DNA from: CAIWTU01 sp963815135 | Lineage (GTDB): Bacteria > Desulfobacterota > Desulfuromonadia > Geobacterales > Geobacteraceae | Reading direction: 5' to 3' | Length of the DNA: 64,000 bases | NCBI GenBank assembly: GCA_963815135.1 | Contig: CAWFFO010000007.1 | Location: forward strand, 62,001-126,000 | Shown here: positions 27,775 through 36,417 of the stretch, one piece after another | Position numbering within the stretch: the first letter of the stretch is position 1 | Layout: each line of letters opens with the position of its first letter | The notes under the pieces: model-generated | Database searches by the model: none | What the model was told of the DNA's origin: nothing | What the model saw: only the letters and a program-made list of their open reading frames with translations | Program-made: the position numbers and the translations under genes

Positions 27775-28746
27775 TTGAGATATATCGCCCTATTGGTGTG
27801 TATGTCTTTCGTGTTTATTGCTGGTTGTGCCGGAACAAAATCGGTGTCCACCCCCAATAAGGACGAATACGTTGAAATTGATAATCCTGCCTACACGATG
27901 TCACCGGACGCCCCACCTACTATCTGGGTGCCGAGAAGTTACGTGGAGAGCGGGGTCCCGAGGGGAGGCGAACTGGTAAAAAAAGGTTATGAGGCCGCAA
28001 AAACCGGTTTGTTGGGCAGTCCTGCTCCTCAGAATCAACAGGTTGCCGTTGCCCCGGAGCCGGCGAGCATAAAAGCCGCTCCTGTGGTAAAAAACAGGAT
28101 TGCAGTGCTTGAGGTCGGAAAAAACGGGCTTGCTCCGGAGCTGGGCAAAGATTTTACAAATACTGGTTCGGTCATTCTGGTTGAGCCTTCTCAAATTGCC
28201 ATGCTCGGAAGATACGCTTCTGTTGTGACGGAGCCCGAAAAACGGGCCTTTGCTGTCAGACTGCAGGAAGATTACGGGGCAAATTTGTTGGTTATGGTTT
28301 CTGCACCTGACGGCATTTCACCCGGAAAGACGTTAAAGGCTGAATTGTATTATTGTTTGGGCGGCGATCTGGTGAAAACGTTTGCAGCTAGACTGCCACA
28401 ATATTCCGAATCTGACCGGACATCAGCGGAATCGGCTGTTGCCGGTGCTGTTGGGAAACTTTCGCGTCAGATTAATGAAGAAGTCTCGCTTCTCCCCTGG
28501 TATGGAAAAGTTGTCGCGACAGAAGATGGCCGTATTTACATCAATGCGGGAAAAGAGGCTGGTATTCGTCTCGGACAAATGTTGAAGGTATATCGGGGCG
28601 GCAAAGTTGTAAAAGGCCTCGGATTTGCTCCAGGTAAAAACGTAGGAGTTGTCACTCTAGAAGGATATGTGGGTGCCAACGGTTCTTTCGGAAAAGTAAC
28701 GGAAGGTGGCGGGATTCAGGTTTCTGATCTTGTCTCTGTCGAGTAG
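27775..28746 (+). CDS. Lipoprotein with FlgT-C-like end
   Basis: 323 aa, TTG start with AAGGAG 5 nt upstream. Lipobox IAGC after MRYIALLVCMSFVFIAGC. The middle (AVLEVGKNGLAPELGKDF, FAVRLQEDYGANLLVMVSAP) resembles the nucleotide-free domains of curli/FlgT-like assembly proteins. The C-terminus (KVVATEDGRIYINAGKEAG, RLGQMLKVYRGG) matches the small beta domain at the end of FlgT-type proteins. Outer-membrane lipoprotein; function unknown. It precedes a porin, separated by ~300 bp. Confidence 0.75.
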   Translation: MRYIALLVCMSFVFIAGCAGTKSVSTPNKDEYVEIDNPAYTMSPDAPPTIWVPRSYVESGVPRGGELVKKGYEAAKTGLLGSPAPQNQQVAVAPEPASIKAAPVVKNRIAVLEVGKNGLAPELGKDFTNTGSVILVEPSQIAMLGRYASVVTEPEKRAFAVRLQEDYGANLLVMVSAPDGISPGKTLKAELYYCLGGDLVKTFAARLPQYSESDRTSAESAVAGAVGKLSRQINEEVSLLPWYGKVVATEDGRIYINAGKEAGIRLGQMLKVYRGGKVVKGLGFAPGKNVGVVTLEGYVGANGSFGKVTEGGGIQVSDLVSVE

Positions 28747-29045
28747 AAGTAGTGACACCTATGGGGTTGTTTTTTGGGATGAATTGAATGCCTGGTTGCC
28801 TGTTGAAAGGTTTTTTACATTTTAAGGCGGGGTTTTGCGACGCAATGGGAGGCTTCGCAGCTTATTAGTCTGGTTTCGTGATATATAAGTTCATTGCTCG
28901 GTTTTGTTTGCGCCTATTGCTAAACACTGTAGTTTAAAGATGTCTGCTCGAAAACGGATCAGCCGGAATAATTTTTTTGGTATAACTTTTTGGGTGAAAC
29001 TGTCAATTTTGACAGACACCTTATTTAAGCATGAAGGAGGAAGTA

Positions 29046-30377
29046 ATGAGGAAAAAAGTATTGGGTTTGATTGCCGTCGCAATGTTCGTGGCGGCTCCGG
29101 CAATGGCAGAGGAGGTGCCTCAGGCAACCGCACCTGCTTACAACTGTGACTACATGCCGTCCTGCGAGGTAGCCCCTGGTATCTACGGCAAGATGTCTTC
29201 TCCGGTCACCAGTAAATTCAAGCTTAGCATCGGTGGATTTGTAAAGCTCGATTATGCTTACAATTCTGTCAACCTGGGCAGAAGCGGTTCACTCGCTCCC
29301 GGAAGTGGAGCAATTCCTAAAGCGGGTTCAACTTCAGGTAACCAAGACCAGTCCATATTCACCGCTCGTCAGTCTCGTTTCTGGTTGAAGGTTGCTGGCC
29401 CGACTTTTATGGGCGCCAAAACAAATGCCCTCATCGAAGCCGACTTCTATGGTGATCCGTCAGCTGCCGCGGAAAGCCCGCAGTTGAGGATGCGTCAGGC
29501 GTGGGGTTCGGTTGACTGGACAAACACTTCGGTTCTGTTTGGCCAGGCATACGATATCTTCGGTCCTATGGTGGCATCAACCATAGACTTCCGTTCTGGC
29601 GCATCGTTCGGTACTCCGAACAATCCGAGGGTGCCACAGATAAGGTTAACGCAAAAGGTTGACCTTATCCCCGGCAACTCATTGAAACTCGTCCTGGGCG
29701 TACAGGATCCGAACCAGAATGCCAACAATAATAGCGCTGCTTCTGCTGGTTTCGGTGCTGCGGTGAACGTTGCCGGCCAGGCCATGTGGATCAGCAACGC
29801 CCTTGGTGTTGCTCCCGGTTACTATGGCTTGCCAATGAACTCCTTGACCGCCGGAGTTTTCGGACTTTATGGTAGCCAGAAAACAGATACCACCGTGGGA
29901 GACAAGTCTGTTGACTCTTGGGGTTATGGATTCTATACCTTTGTTCCTATCCTTAAATCGAAGGATGGTCATAGCCGCACCATGACTATGTCGTTTGAAG
30001 GACAGGCATACATGGCTGCCAATATGGCTTTCAACTCAGCAACCTCGGGGACTTATGTAGGCTCTTCAACTGATCCCAAGCCGGCAAGAGGATACGGTTT
30101 GGGTGGCCAGGTGATTTTCTATCCGACCCAGGATCTCGGTATTACCGCCGGATATCTCAGGAGAAATGCCTATAATTACGGAGATTATGCTGCTATTACC
30201 GACTTCCAGAAATACAATACTAACATATACGCCAATGTTGCCTATGACTTGAATGCAGCTGTGAGGGTAGCTGCCGAATATGAGTACCTCAATACCCACT
30301 ATGGCAACCCCGCTGTGAACACATCAGCAAGTGGTTCAGCTAACATCGCCCGGCTTGCAGCGTTCTATTTCTTTTAG
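29046..30377 (+). CDS. Outer-membrane porin (beta-barrel)
   Basis: 443 aa from the ATG at 29046, which has AAGGAGG 5 nt upstream; the ATG at 29031 overlaps this ribosome site and is rejected. Signal peptide MRKKVLGLIAVAMFVAAPAMA. A short Cys-containing N-terminal linker (CDYMPSCEVAPG) precedes the barrel, which starts FKLSIGGFVKLDYAY and ends in ANIARLAAFYFF with the terminal Phe required for BAM insertion. QSRFWLKVAGPTFMGAKTNA resembles DcaP/PorO-like porins. Substrate unknown. Monocistronic with a strong terminator. First of three porins in the window. Confidence 0.85.
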   Translation: MRKKVLGLIAVAMFVAAPAMAEEVPQATAPAYNCDYMPSCEVAPGIYGKMSSPVTSKFKLSIGGFVKLDYAYNSVNLGRSGSLAPGSGAIPKAGSTSGNQDQSIFTARQSRFWLKVAGPTFMGAKTNALIEADFYGDPSAAAESPQLRMRQAWGSVDWTNTSVLFGQAYDIFGPMVASTIDFRSGASFGTPNNPRVPQIRLTQKVDLIPGNSLKLVLGVQDPNQNANNNSAASAGFGAAVNVAGQAMWISNALGVAPGYYGLPMNSLTAGVFGLYGSQKTDTTVGDKSVDSWGYGFYTFVPILKSKDGHSRTMTMSFEGQAYMAANMAFNSATSGTYVGSSTDPKPARGYGLGGQVIFYPTQDLGITAGYLRRNAYNYGDYAAITDFQKYNTNIYANVAYDLNAAVRVAAEYEYLNTHYGNPAVNTSASGSANIARLAAFYFF

Positions 30378-30412
30378 TTGTTTCGTCACACATCTTGTAA
30401 ATATGCAGTACA

Positions 30413-30441
30413 GACGGGGCCTCCAAAGGCCCCGTTCTTAT
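30413..30441 (+). terminator. Terminator after porin
   Basis: ACGGGGCCT pairs with AGGCCCCGT, then TCTTATTT. Confidence 0.8.
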
Positions 30442-30554
30442 TTCGTGTTGACTTTCCATTTTCATCCTGTTAGGATTCTTCGGTTTTGAACAAGCCGTGA
30501 AGTATAAGGATGTCAACAGGTGCAAGTTTTGGAAATTTAAGGTTTTTAGAGAGT

Positions 30555-31841
30555 ATGTCTGTGACCAGATCAAAAAAAATAGAGGCCCCCTTGCCAAAGG
30601 GGGTCGCTGATTTTCTCCCTGAAAAAGCCGCCAAAATCGGCTATATCGAGGAAAAGATTCGCAAGGTTTTCGAGCTCTGGGGATTCAGGAGAATCATAAC
30701 CCCTATCCTGGAGTTTGAGGAAGTGCTTTCCCTGGGTATGGGGGAAGAATTAAAAGGTAAGGCCTTTCGCTTCGATGACCGGCAAAGCGGAAAACTTCTA
30801 GTCATCCCTCCGGATATCACGCCTCAGGTGGCCCGGATAGTTGCAACAAGAATGGGCGGTTTTCCTCTTCCACACCGTTTGTATTACAATGGCAGAGTTT
30901 TGCGACATGCCGCCATACAGTCCGGACGAAGCAGGGAAATTTTCCAATCTGGTGTTGAATTAATTGGTCTTGATTCACCGGAAGCCGACGCCGAAATGAT
31001 TGCCATGGCTGTTGAGGTTATGAAAGGGCTGGGTTTCGATGATTTCAAGATTGATATCGGTCAGGTTGAGTATTTCCGCGGAATAATGGAAGCATCCGGA
31101 ATCGATCTGCAATACCATGAGTTACTGAGGGATGCGATTGGAAAAAAAGATTCTTCCGCTGTATGCGAAATACTGGGAAAAGCAGGTGTAGCCGATAAAA
31201 CAAGTGAAGAACTAGCCGCAATGACACGTCTTTTCGGAGGTCGTGAGATACTTGATGATGCCGCGAATGTTATTTCAAATGACCGTTCGAAAAAAGCTTT
31301 GGAAAACATTGCACAGGTCCTCGATATTTTAGATATTTATGGAGTAAGCGATTATCTGACTATTGATCTGGGAGAAATCCGCGGCCTGGATTATTATACC
31401 GGGATTACTTTTGAGGGCTTTGTCGGGGGGCTTGGTGAAGAGGTTTGCGGCGGCGGAAGGTATGACAATCTTACGGCAAAATATGGATACTCATCGCCAG
31501 CAACCGGATTTGCCTTCAATATCTTTGCCCTTCTGACCGCGCTAGAAAAGCGACCGGATGTGGAAGCAAGCAAGACGAGAGATTTTCTTGTTTTCAACCT
31601 CAAGGAAGACCGGAGGGAAGCACTTGAAATAGCAAAAACCCTGCGCGACAGAGGATTTACGGTGGCCAGGGATATAATTCGCAGGGACTTTGAAAATTCC
31701 CTTGCCTATGCGAAGAGGATGAATATTCTGCGAATGATGATTATCGGTGGCGACAACTGTGGGGACGATGAAGTCTATATCGTCCGTGTTGCCGATAAAA
31801 AAGGATTTGCCGTCAAGAAAAAAGAGGTGTCACATGGATGA
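30555..31841 (+). CDS. hisZ: ATP phosphoribosyltransferase regulatory subunit HisZ
   Basis: 428 aa from the ATG at 30555 (an upstream in-frame ATG at 30510 is also possible). Paralogue of histidyl-tRNA synthetase without the anticodon domain function: LPKGVADFLPEKAAKI, then VIPPDITPQVARIVATRM where HisRS has its ATP/His motifs, LYYNGRVLRH, and IRGLDYYTGITFEGFV, the histidine-binding segment. HisZ binds short-form HisG and makes it histidine-sensitive. Followed 36 bp later by purA, a pairing seen in related genomes. HisRS itself is less likely because motif 2/3 arginines and the class II length do not fit. Confidence 0.88.
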   Translation: MSVTRSKKIEAPLPKGVADFLPEKAAKIGYIEEKIRKVFELWGFRRIITPILEFEEVLSLGMGEELKGKAFRFDDRQSGKLLVIPPDITPQVARIVATRMGGFPLPHRLYYNGRVLRHAAIQSGRSREIFQSGVELIGLDSPEADAEMIAMAVEVMKGLGFDDFKIDIGQVEYFRGIMEASGIDLQYHELLRDAIGKKDSSAVCEILGKAGVADKTSEELAAMTRLFGGREILDDAANVISNDRSKKALENIAQVLDILDIYGVSDYLTIDLGEIRGLDYYTGITFEGFVGGLGEEVCGGGRYDNLTAKYGYSSPATGFAFNIFALLTALEKRPDVEASKTRDFLVFNLKEDRREALEIAKTLRDRGFTVARDIIRRDFENSLAYAKRMNILRMMIIGGDNCGDDEVYIVRVADKKGFAVKKKEVSHG

Positions 31842-31877
31842 TTTTTCTCTCGCGGCCGGTTACTATCAAGGAGATAC

Positions 31878-33184
31878 ATGATGGCAAATGTAGTAATGGT
31901 CGGCGCCCAATGGGGTGATGAAGGAAAGGGAAAGGTCGTCGACATTTATACGGAGTTCGCCGATGACGTTGTCCGCTATCAGGGCGGTAATAATGCCGGT
32001 CACACTCTGGTGGTCGGGAACGAAAAGGTGATTCTCCATCTGATTCCCTCCGGAATACTCCATCCGGGAAACACTGCATAATCGGCAACGGTGTGTCCTC
32101 GACCCGGAGGTCTTCATAAAGGAAATCAACAACCTGAAAGCCACGGGCGGTCTGCCAGGACGACGGCTGCCTTCTTTTCGCGAATCCCTGCATATCATCA
32201 TGCCGTATCATAAGAGGATGGACATCGCCCGCGAAGTCAAGAGCGGGGAAAGAAGATCGGCACGACCGGCCGCGGCATCGGGCCCTGCTATGAAGACAAG
32301 GTCGGCCGCCGCGGCATCAGGCTCATGGACCTGCTTGATAGAGGCGATATCTTCGCCAAGGGCTCAGGAAGTTCCTTGAAGAGAAAAATTTCATCCTTGA
32401 AAAGATGCTGGCGAGAAGCCCTTCACCTTCGAAGAGATATATCGACGAATACAGCGGAGTATGCGGAAATTCTCAGAAAATACGTTGCCGATACCACGAC
32501 TGATACTGCACCGGGACATAAAGGCAGGCAAGCAAGATTCTCTTCGAGGGCGCACAGGGTACTCTGCTGGATATCGATCACGGCACGTATCCCTTCGTGA
32601 CATCCTCCTCAACCTGCGCTGGAGGAGCGTGTACCGGAAGCGGTGTGGGCCCTCGAGAGATACATGAAATAATCGGCATCTCGAAGGCTTATGTAACCAG
32701 GGTGGGAGCGGTCCGTTTCCCACGGAGCTTGAGGATGAAAACGGTGAGAAACTGCGTGAAGCCGGTCATGAATTCGGCTCCACCACCGGCCGTCCCCGGC
32801 GTTGCGGCTGGTTTGACGCCCTGGTGGTCAGATATGCTGTCAGGGTGAACGGGCTTACCGGCATGGCTCTGACCAAACTTGATGTCCTGACTGTTTTGAA
32901 ACTATAAAAATATGTACCGGGTACGAATATGACGGAAAGATACTGTGAATGAATTCCCGGCAAATCTGGAGGTTTCGCAGATGTCGCCGGTCTACGAAGA
33001 AATGCCAGGATGGCGATCGATATCAGTGGTGCCAAGAGCATTTGCTGATTTGCCGGAAAATGCTCAGAACTATGTGAAAAGGCTGGAAGAACTGATCGGC
33101 TGTCCGATTGTTCTAGTTTCCGTGGGCGCAGGCAGGGACGAGACCATGATTCTGAAAAATCCATTTCGAATAAATGAAAAATAA
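31878..33184 (+). pseudogene. purA: Adenylosuccinate synthetase, heavily frameshifted
   Basis: Start at ATG 31878 or 31881 (AAGGAG upstream). The first 66 residues read VVMVGAQWGDEGKGKVVDIY, the PurA P-loop and IMP site. Further PurA segments then appear in alternating frames to the stop at 33182-33184, whose last frame contains SPVYEEMPGW, LPENAQNYVKRLEELIG and SVGAGRDETMILKNPF. At least ten single-base losses can be inferred, for example GGTGTGTCCTCGACC where GGTGTGGTCCTCGACC would restore the frame near 32088. PurA makes adenylosuccinate from IMP, Asp and GTP and is essential in most bacteria, so these are very probably sequence errors. Confidence 0.88.
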
Positions 33185-33206
33185 TATTGGATCGAAGTAA
33201 AAAATC

Positions 33207-33235
33207 TTGACTATACTTCGAAAAGATATTACAAA
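33207..33235 (+). promoter_or_regulatory. Promoter of the tRNA-Lys/Glu operon
   Basis: TTGACT at 33207-33212, 17-nt spacer, TACAAA at 33230-33235; tRNA-Lys begins at 33253. Confidence 0.6.
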
Positions 33236-33252
33236 AGTCTTTCTTGTTTCAT

Positions 33253-33328
33253 GAGCCGCTAGCTCAGTCGGTAGAGCACCTGACTTTTAATCAGGTGGTC
33301 GTTGGTTCGACCCCAACGCGGCTCACCA
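33253..33328 (+). tRNA. tRNA-Lys (UUU)
   Basis: 76 nt including encoded CCA. Acceptor GAGCCGC/GCGGCTC, D-arm AGCTCAGTCGGTAGAGC, anticodon loop CTTTTAA (anticodon TTT), T-arm GTTGGTTCGACCCCAAC. Read in one transcript with tRNA-Glu, 1 nt apart. Confidence 0.97.
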
Positions 33329-33329
33329 T

Positions 33330-33407
<78 letters not shown>

Positions 33408-33414
33408 AAAACTC

Positions 33415-33453
33415 AAAGAGGGTTAACCACAATGGTTAACCCTCTTTTTTTTG
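33415..33453 (+). terminator. Terminator of the tRNA operon
   Basis: AGAGGGTTAACC pairs with GGTTAACCCTCT around ACAAT, then a T8 run. Confidence 0.92.
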
Positions 33454-33485
33454 CCTTCAGTTTGCGGATGTGGTATTCCAAATCT

Positions 33486-33657
33486 GCAGTATCCGGTTGG
33501 AAAGTTGCAGCAATTGTTTCCCGGCTGAAAACACATCTTTGCACCCTCCCTCAACCCTTCCCATCGAAGGTAGGGGGTTATGAATTCCTTCTCCCCTTGT
33601 GGGAGAGCGCCAGGGAGAGGGGGAAATTATGAATGCATAATCCTAAACGGACATTGC
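33486..33657 (+). repeat. MITE-like repeat, copy A
   Basis: About 172 bp. Begins GCAGTATCCGGTTGGAAAGT and ends CCTAAACGGACATTGC, so the ends are inverted repeats of GCARTRTCCGKTTAGG type. It matches the reverse complement of 61454-61627 along nearly its whole length. The interior is rich in CCCTC/GAGGG inverted repeats. No gene inside. Confidence 0.85.
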
Positions 33658-33742
33658 TTGATTCCAAATCTGCATATCCGAATTAAAGAAGAGAATCTTG
33701 TAATATTTATACATCGTTATTAGTGCCAAACGGAGGAGTGAT

Positions 33743-34255
33743 ATGAATGTAAAAGCAGTCTCTTTTGTCGCCTGGTCCGGAACAGGCAAAACAACCCTGG
33801 TTGAAAAGGTTATTCGTGAGTTGAAGCAGCGCGGGTATCGGGTCGGGGCAGTAAAATGCGACAGTCATGAGTTTGAGATAGACATACCCGGGAAGGATAG
33901 TTATAGAATGGCCGCTGCGGGTGCGGATAGCGTTCTGATCACATCGAAAAGCAAACTTGCTTTGATAAAAAAAAATGACAATTTGCCTGATGTTGGTAAA
34001 ATACTGAAAACATATTTTCAGGATATGGATATTGTGCTTGTGGAAGGTTATAAAATGAGCAATCTTCCAAAGATTGAAATACACAGGAAAGAATTGGGGA
34101 ATCCCTTGATTTACAGGAATGGAGAGATGCGTCTTAACCTTATTGCGGTGGTCAGTGATGAATCGCTGGATGTGAATGTTCCACTCTATGACATTGAAGA
34201 TATTGTGGGGATCGCCGGTTTAATAGAGGAAAAAGTTCTGCGCAAAATATTATGA
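33743..34255 (+). CDS. mobB: Molybdopterin-guanine dinucleotide biosynthesis adapter MobB
   Basis: 170 aa, GGAGG before the ATG. P-loop SGTGKTTLVEKVI at residue ~11, DSHEFEIDIPGKDSYRMAAA near 41 and DIVLVEGYKMSNLPKIEIHR near 98 are typical MobB. It binds GTP and assists MobA in attaching GMP to molybdopterin. Stand-alone here, at the left end of the Mo/W gene group. The presence of mobB suggests some bis-MGD enzymes in the cell, since AOR-type W-enzymes do not need the dinucleotide. Confidence 0.9.
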   Translation: MNVKAVSFVAWSGTGKTTLVEKVIRELKQRGYRVGAVKCDSHEFEIDIPGKDSYRMAAAGADSVLITSKSKLALIKKNDNLPDVGKILKTYFQDMDIVLVEGYKMSNLPKIEIHRKELGNPLIYRNGEMRLNLIAVVSDESLDVNVPLYDIEDIVGIAGLIEEKVLRKIL

Positions 34256-34544
34256 TTAGCATGTTTCTTTAGTGTGATGCATGAACTGCCAAAGTTTTCG
34301 TAATGTTTTTCACTGCTGGTTTCGTCCCGGTGCTGTAACTGGTGCATGGTGAGTGAATGGAACGGCAAAGTTTGGACTGTTCTATATTTGAACTGTGTTC
34401 TCAAAGAAAACATCGTAGATTTTAGTTGCATATTTGTTAAAAATAATTTACTACGTACTGGAAACATTGAAAACATTCCTAAATCAGAACACATATGCGC
34501 TGCAGGATTTTGATCCTTCATTCATATGAAAATGAGACGTAGAG

Positions 34545-34560
34545 TGGCATAAATAATGCA
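34545..34560 (+). promoter_or_regulatory. Sigma-54 (-24/-12) promoter ahead of porin
   Basis: TGGCATAAATAATGCA: GG and GC are 10 nt apart, as required for the sigma-54 consensus TGGCAC-N5-TTGC. Transcription should start near 34571, giving a leader of about 325 nt before the porin at 34898. A GAACACAT half-site lies upstream (~34485), similar to the palindrome near the adh promoter. Confidence 0.6.
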
Positions 34561-34602
34561 TTTACAGAACGACGTTTTGGTTTTCATTACTCTCAACGGG
34601 AA

Positions 34603-34681
34603 GGAGGTGGCCAGTATTTTGTCCGGGTAATACCGGGAATTATGCCTTTGGCATGTGGTCACTCCGGCTGGAGTTTTTTTC
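34603..34681 (+). promoter_or_regulatory. Riboswitch-like structured leader with terminator
   Basis: GGAGGTGGCCA (34603-34613) pairs with TGGTCACTCC (34656-34665), enclosing two hairpins: CCGG/CCGG (34623-34636) and ATGCC/GGCAT (34642-34654). The ACTCC at the end of the outer stem can instead pair with GGAGT (34670-34674) to make a hairpin followed by T7. The two folds exclude each other, the logic of a transcriptional riboswitch. By context (mobB, W genes) a Moco/Tuco-type aptamer is a candidate, but this family was not confirmed. A further stem-loop, ACGAAC/GTTCGT, follows near 34729-34754. Confidence 0.5.
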
Positions 34682-34897
34682 GAAGGAGCAGACATGTCAG
34701 CGGCTTTTATCTCATTGAGGGGAAACGTACGAACCTTATGCATAAGATGTTCGTCGGTGGATGGGGTAAATATTTCTGGTTCGATTATTTGAAGAACGAT
34801 TTGCGGTGCGAAGCTCCTATTGAAACCATTTAAGGACATTCAGTCCGGTATTTCAAGGAGCGAACTTTATTTCTTTACCATGAGAAGGAGGAAAAGC

Positions 34898-36154
34898 ATG
34901 AGGAAAATGAAGCTGGGTAGTTTAATTACAGGACTGGTCGGTCTGGCCGCGCTTACAGTTGTAGCCAGCAGCCCGGCCCAGGCTGCGTTCGTCGTCGGTG
35001 GTGAAAATGGCTGGCAGATGAGCTTTGATGGTATGATTAACGTGTTTGCGGTATATGACGCGAAGAACCAGAGACAACTTTCTGACGGTACGGTTGTTGG
35101 TCCTCTTGATGCTGATCAACAGCAATCATTCCGTATTCGTACCGGACTGTTGCCTAGTATCTTCGCATTCAACGTCAAGTCCCCGACAATAAATGGTGTT
35201 GATTACGGTGCAAGGGTCGGCCTCTATCCGCAAATTGAAAATGGCGGTTCAAGAACTACGCTTGGACTCGGCTCAGCCTTAGACAATGGCGCTTCGATGG
35301 ATGTTCGTGAAGTCTTCATGACCGCTGATGGTTGTTTCGGTCAGTTTCTCGTTGGCCGCGCCCTGAACCTTTTCCAGGGGCAAAATATCCTCACTGACAT
35401 GACCCTCATGGGCAATGGTGTTCCGGCTAATATGACCGGAGGCGATGTCGATTTGGGATTCATCGGCGCAGGCTATACTTACGCGACCTTTGGCCCCCAG
35501 TTCCGTTATACCACTCCAGATTATAAAGGCTTCAAGTGGGCCTTCTCCGTTATTGACCCAAGTCAGATAACCGGCCCAGAAATTGCTGCGACAACGATAA
35601 ATCAGCCGGGCGTGCAAACAGAGCTCTCATATGCAACCACCTATCCCAATGGCAATATGCATGCATGGATGTCCGGTTTTTACCAGGAAGCCAAGTTTGC
35701 TAACAAAACCGGAGAATCCGCGAATCACAAGGTTTCCTCAATCGCTGGCGCCGCTGGCGTTCAGGCTACCTATGGACCTGTTGAAGCTCTTCTTTCAGGC
35801 TGGGGCGGACAGGGAATCGGCATGACGCTTACCCAGGATGGCGGCGACGCTCTTGACTTTGCCGGAAAAGAAAAAACGGCTTACGGCGGCCTCGCTCATG
35901 TTACCTACACTATCGGTAAAGCAAAACTCGGCGTGCAGTATGGTATAAACTATGGCGACAGAACCGATAACGAAGCTGCTGCGGCTGTCACAAATGTGGA
36001 AAAATCCAATCAGGCCGTTACTGGCGGTGTTTATTATTCCGTCAATAAGTACCTGTTATTGGTTGGGGAATACACATTCGCGCGTATGCAATGGTATGAC
36101 GGATCCCGTCAGGATCAGAACATCGGATCTCTTGGGACCGTATTCACCTGGTAA
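34898..36154 (+). CDS. Outer-membrane porin under sigma-54 promoter
   Basis: 418 aa from the ATG at 34898 (AAGGAGG 6 nt upstream); the longer frame from 34820 has no ribosome site. Signal peptide MRKMKLGSLITGLVGLAALTVVASSPAQA. The barrel begins WQMSFDGMINVFAVYDAKNQ and ends QNIGSLGTVFTW with an aromatic last residue. It lies downstream of a -24/-12 promoter and a structured leader, so it is probably induced with the alcohol/aldehyde oxidation genes. Substrate unknown; uptake of alcohols or oxyanions is inferred from context only. Related in style to the porin at 29046 but clearly diverged. Confidence 0.83.
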   Translation: MRKMKLGSLITGLVGLAALTVVASSPAQAAFVVGGENGWQMSFDGMINVFAVYDAKNQRQLSDGTVVGPLDADQQQSFRIRTGLLPSIFAFNVKSPTINGVDYGARVGLYPQIENGGSRTTLGLGSALDNGASMDVREVFMTADGCFGQFLVGRALNLFQGQNILTDMTLMGNGVPANMTGGDVDLGFIGAGYTYATFGPQFRYTTPDYKGFKWAFSVIDPSQITGPEIAATTINQPGVQTELSYATTYPNGNMHAWMSGFYQEAKFANKTGESANHKVSSIAGAAGVQATYGPVEALLSGWGGQGIGMTLTQDGGDALDFAGKEKTAYGGLAHVTYTIGKAKLGVQYGINYGDRTDNEAAAAVTNVEKSNQAVTGGVYYSVNKYLLLVGEYTFARMQWYDGSRQDQNIGSLGTVFTW

Positions 36155-36190
36155 AAAAAGTATTTAATATTTTAAAGAAAAGATTATCTT

Positions 36191-36224
36191 GAAACGGGGG
36201 CGGGGAAACCTGCTCCCGTTTTTT
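36191..36224 (+). terminator. Terminator after porin
   Basis: ACGGGGGCGGG pairs (with G-T pairs) with CCTGCTCCCGT, then T7. Confidence 0.8.
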
Positions 36225-36417
36225 TGTTTGTGCTCTCCTTGACTATTCTGTCAGCTTGTCTTGGCTCCTTTTCTTTTGACTTTATTCCCAGAGTGATGCT
36301 ATACAAAGCATTCTGAAATAGCCATCGGATTCGGATTAATCCTTTGATTCTGCACAGGCTAAAGATGAAAGTTTTCATTTCCTTTATTATCTTTACTATA
36401 ATAACGAGGAGTAACGA

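Noticed and set aside
28747..29045. Possible GEMM or other riboswitch and sigma-54 site before the first porin
   Set aside because: No match to the GEMM core by eye, and the GG/GC spacings found are off by one or more bases.
33432..33632. 66-aa plus-strand frame
   Set aside because: Lies in the tRNA terminator and MITE-like repeat; not a gene.
34642..34833. 63-aa plus-strand frame in the porin leader
   Set aside because: No ribosome site; it overlaps the riboswitch-like structure and terminator.
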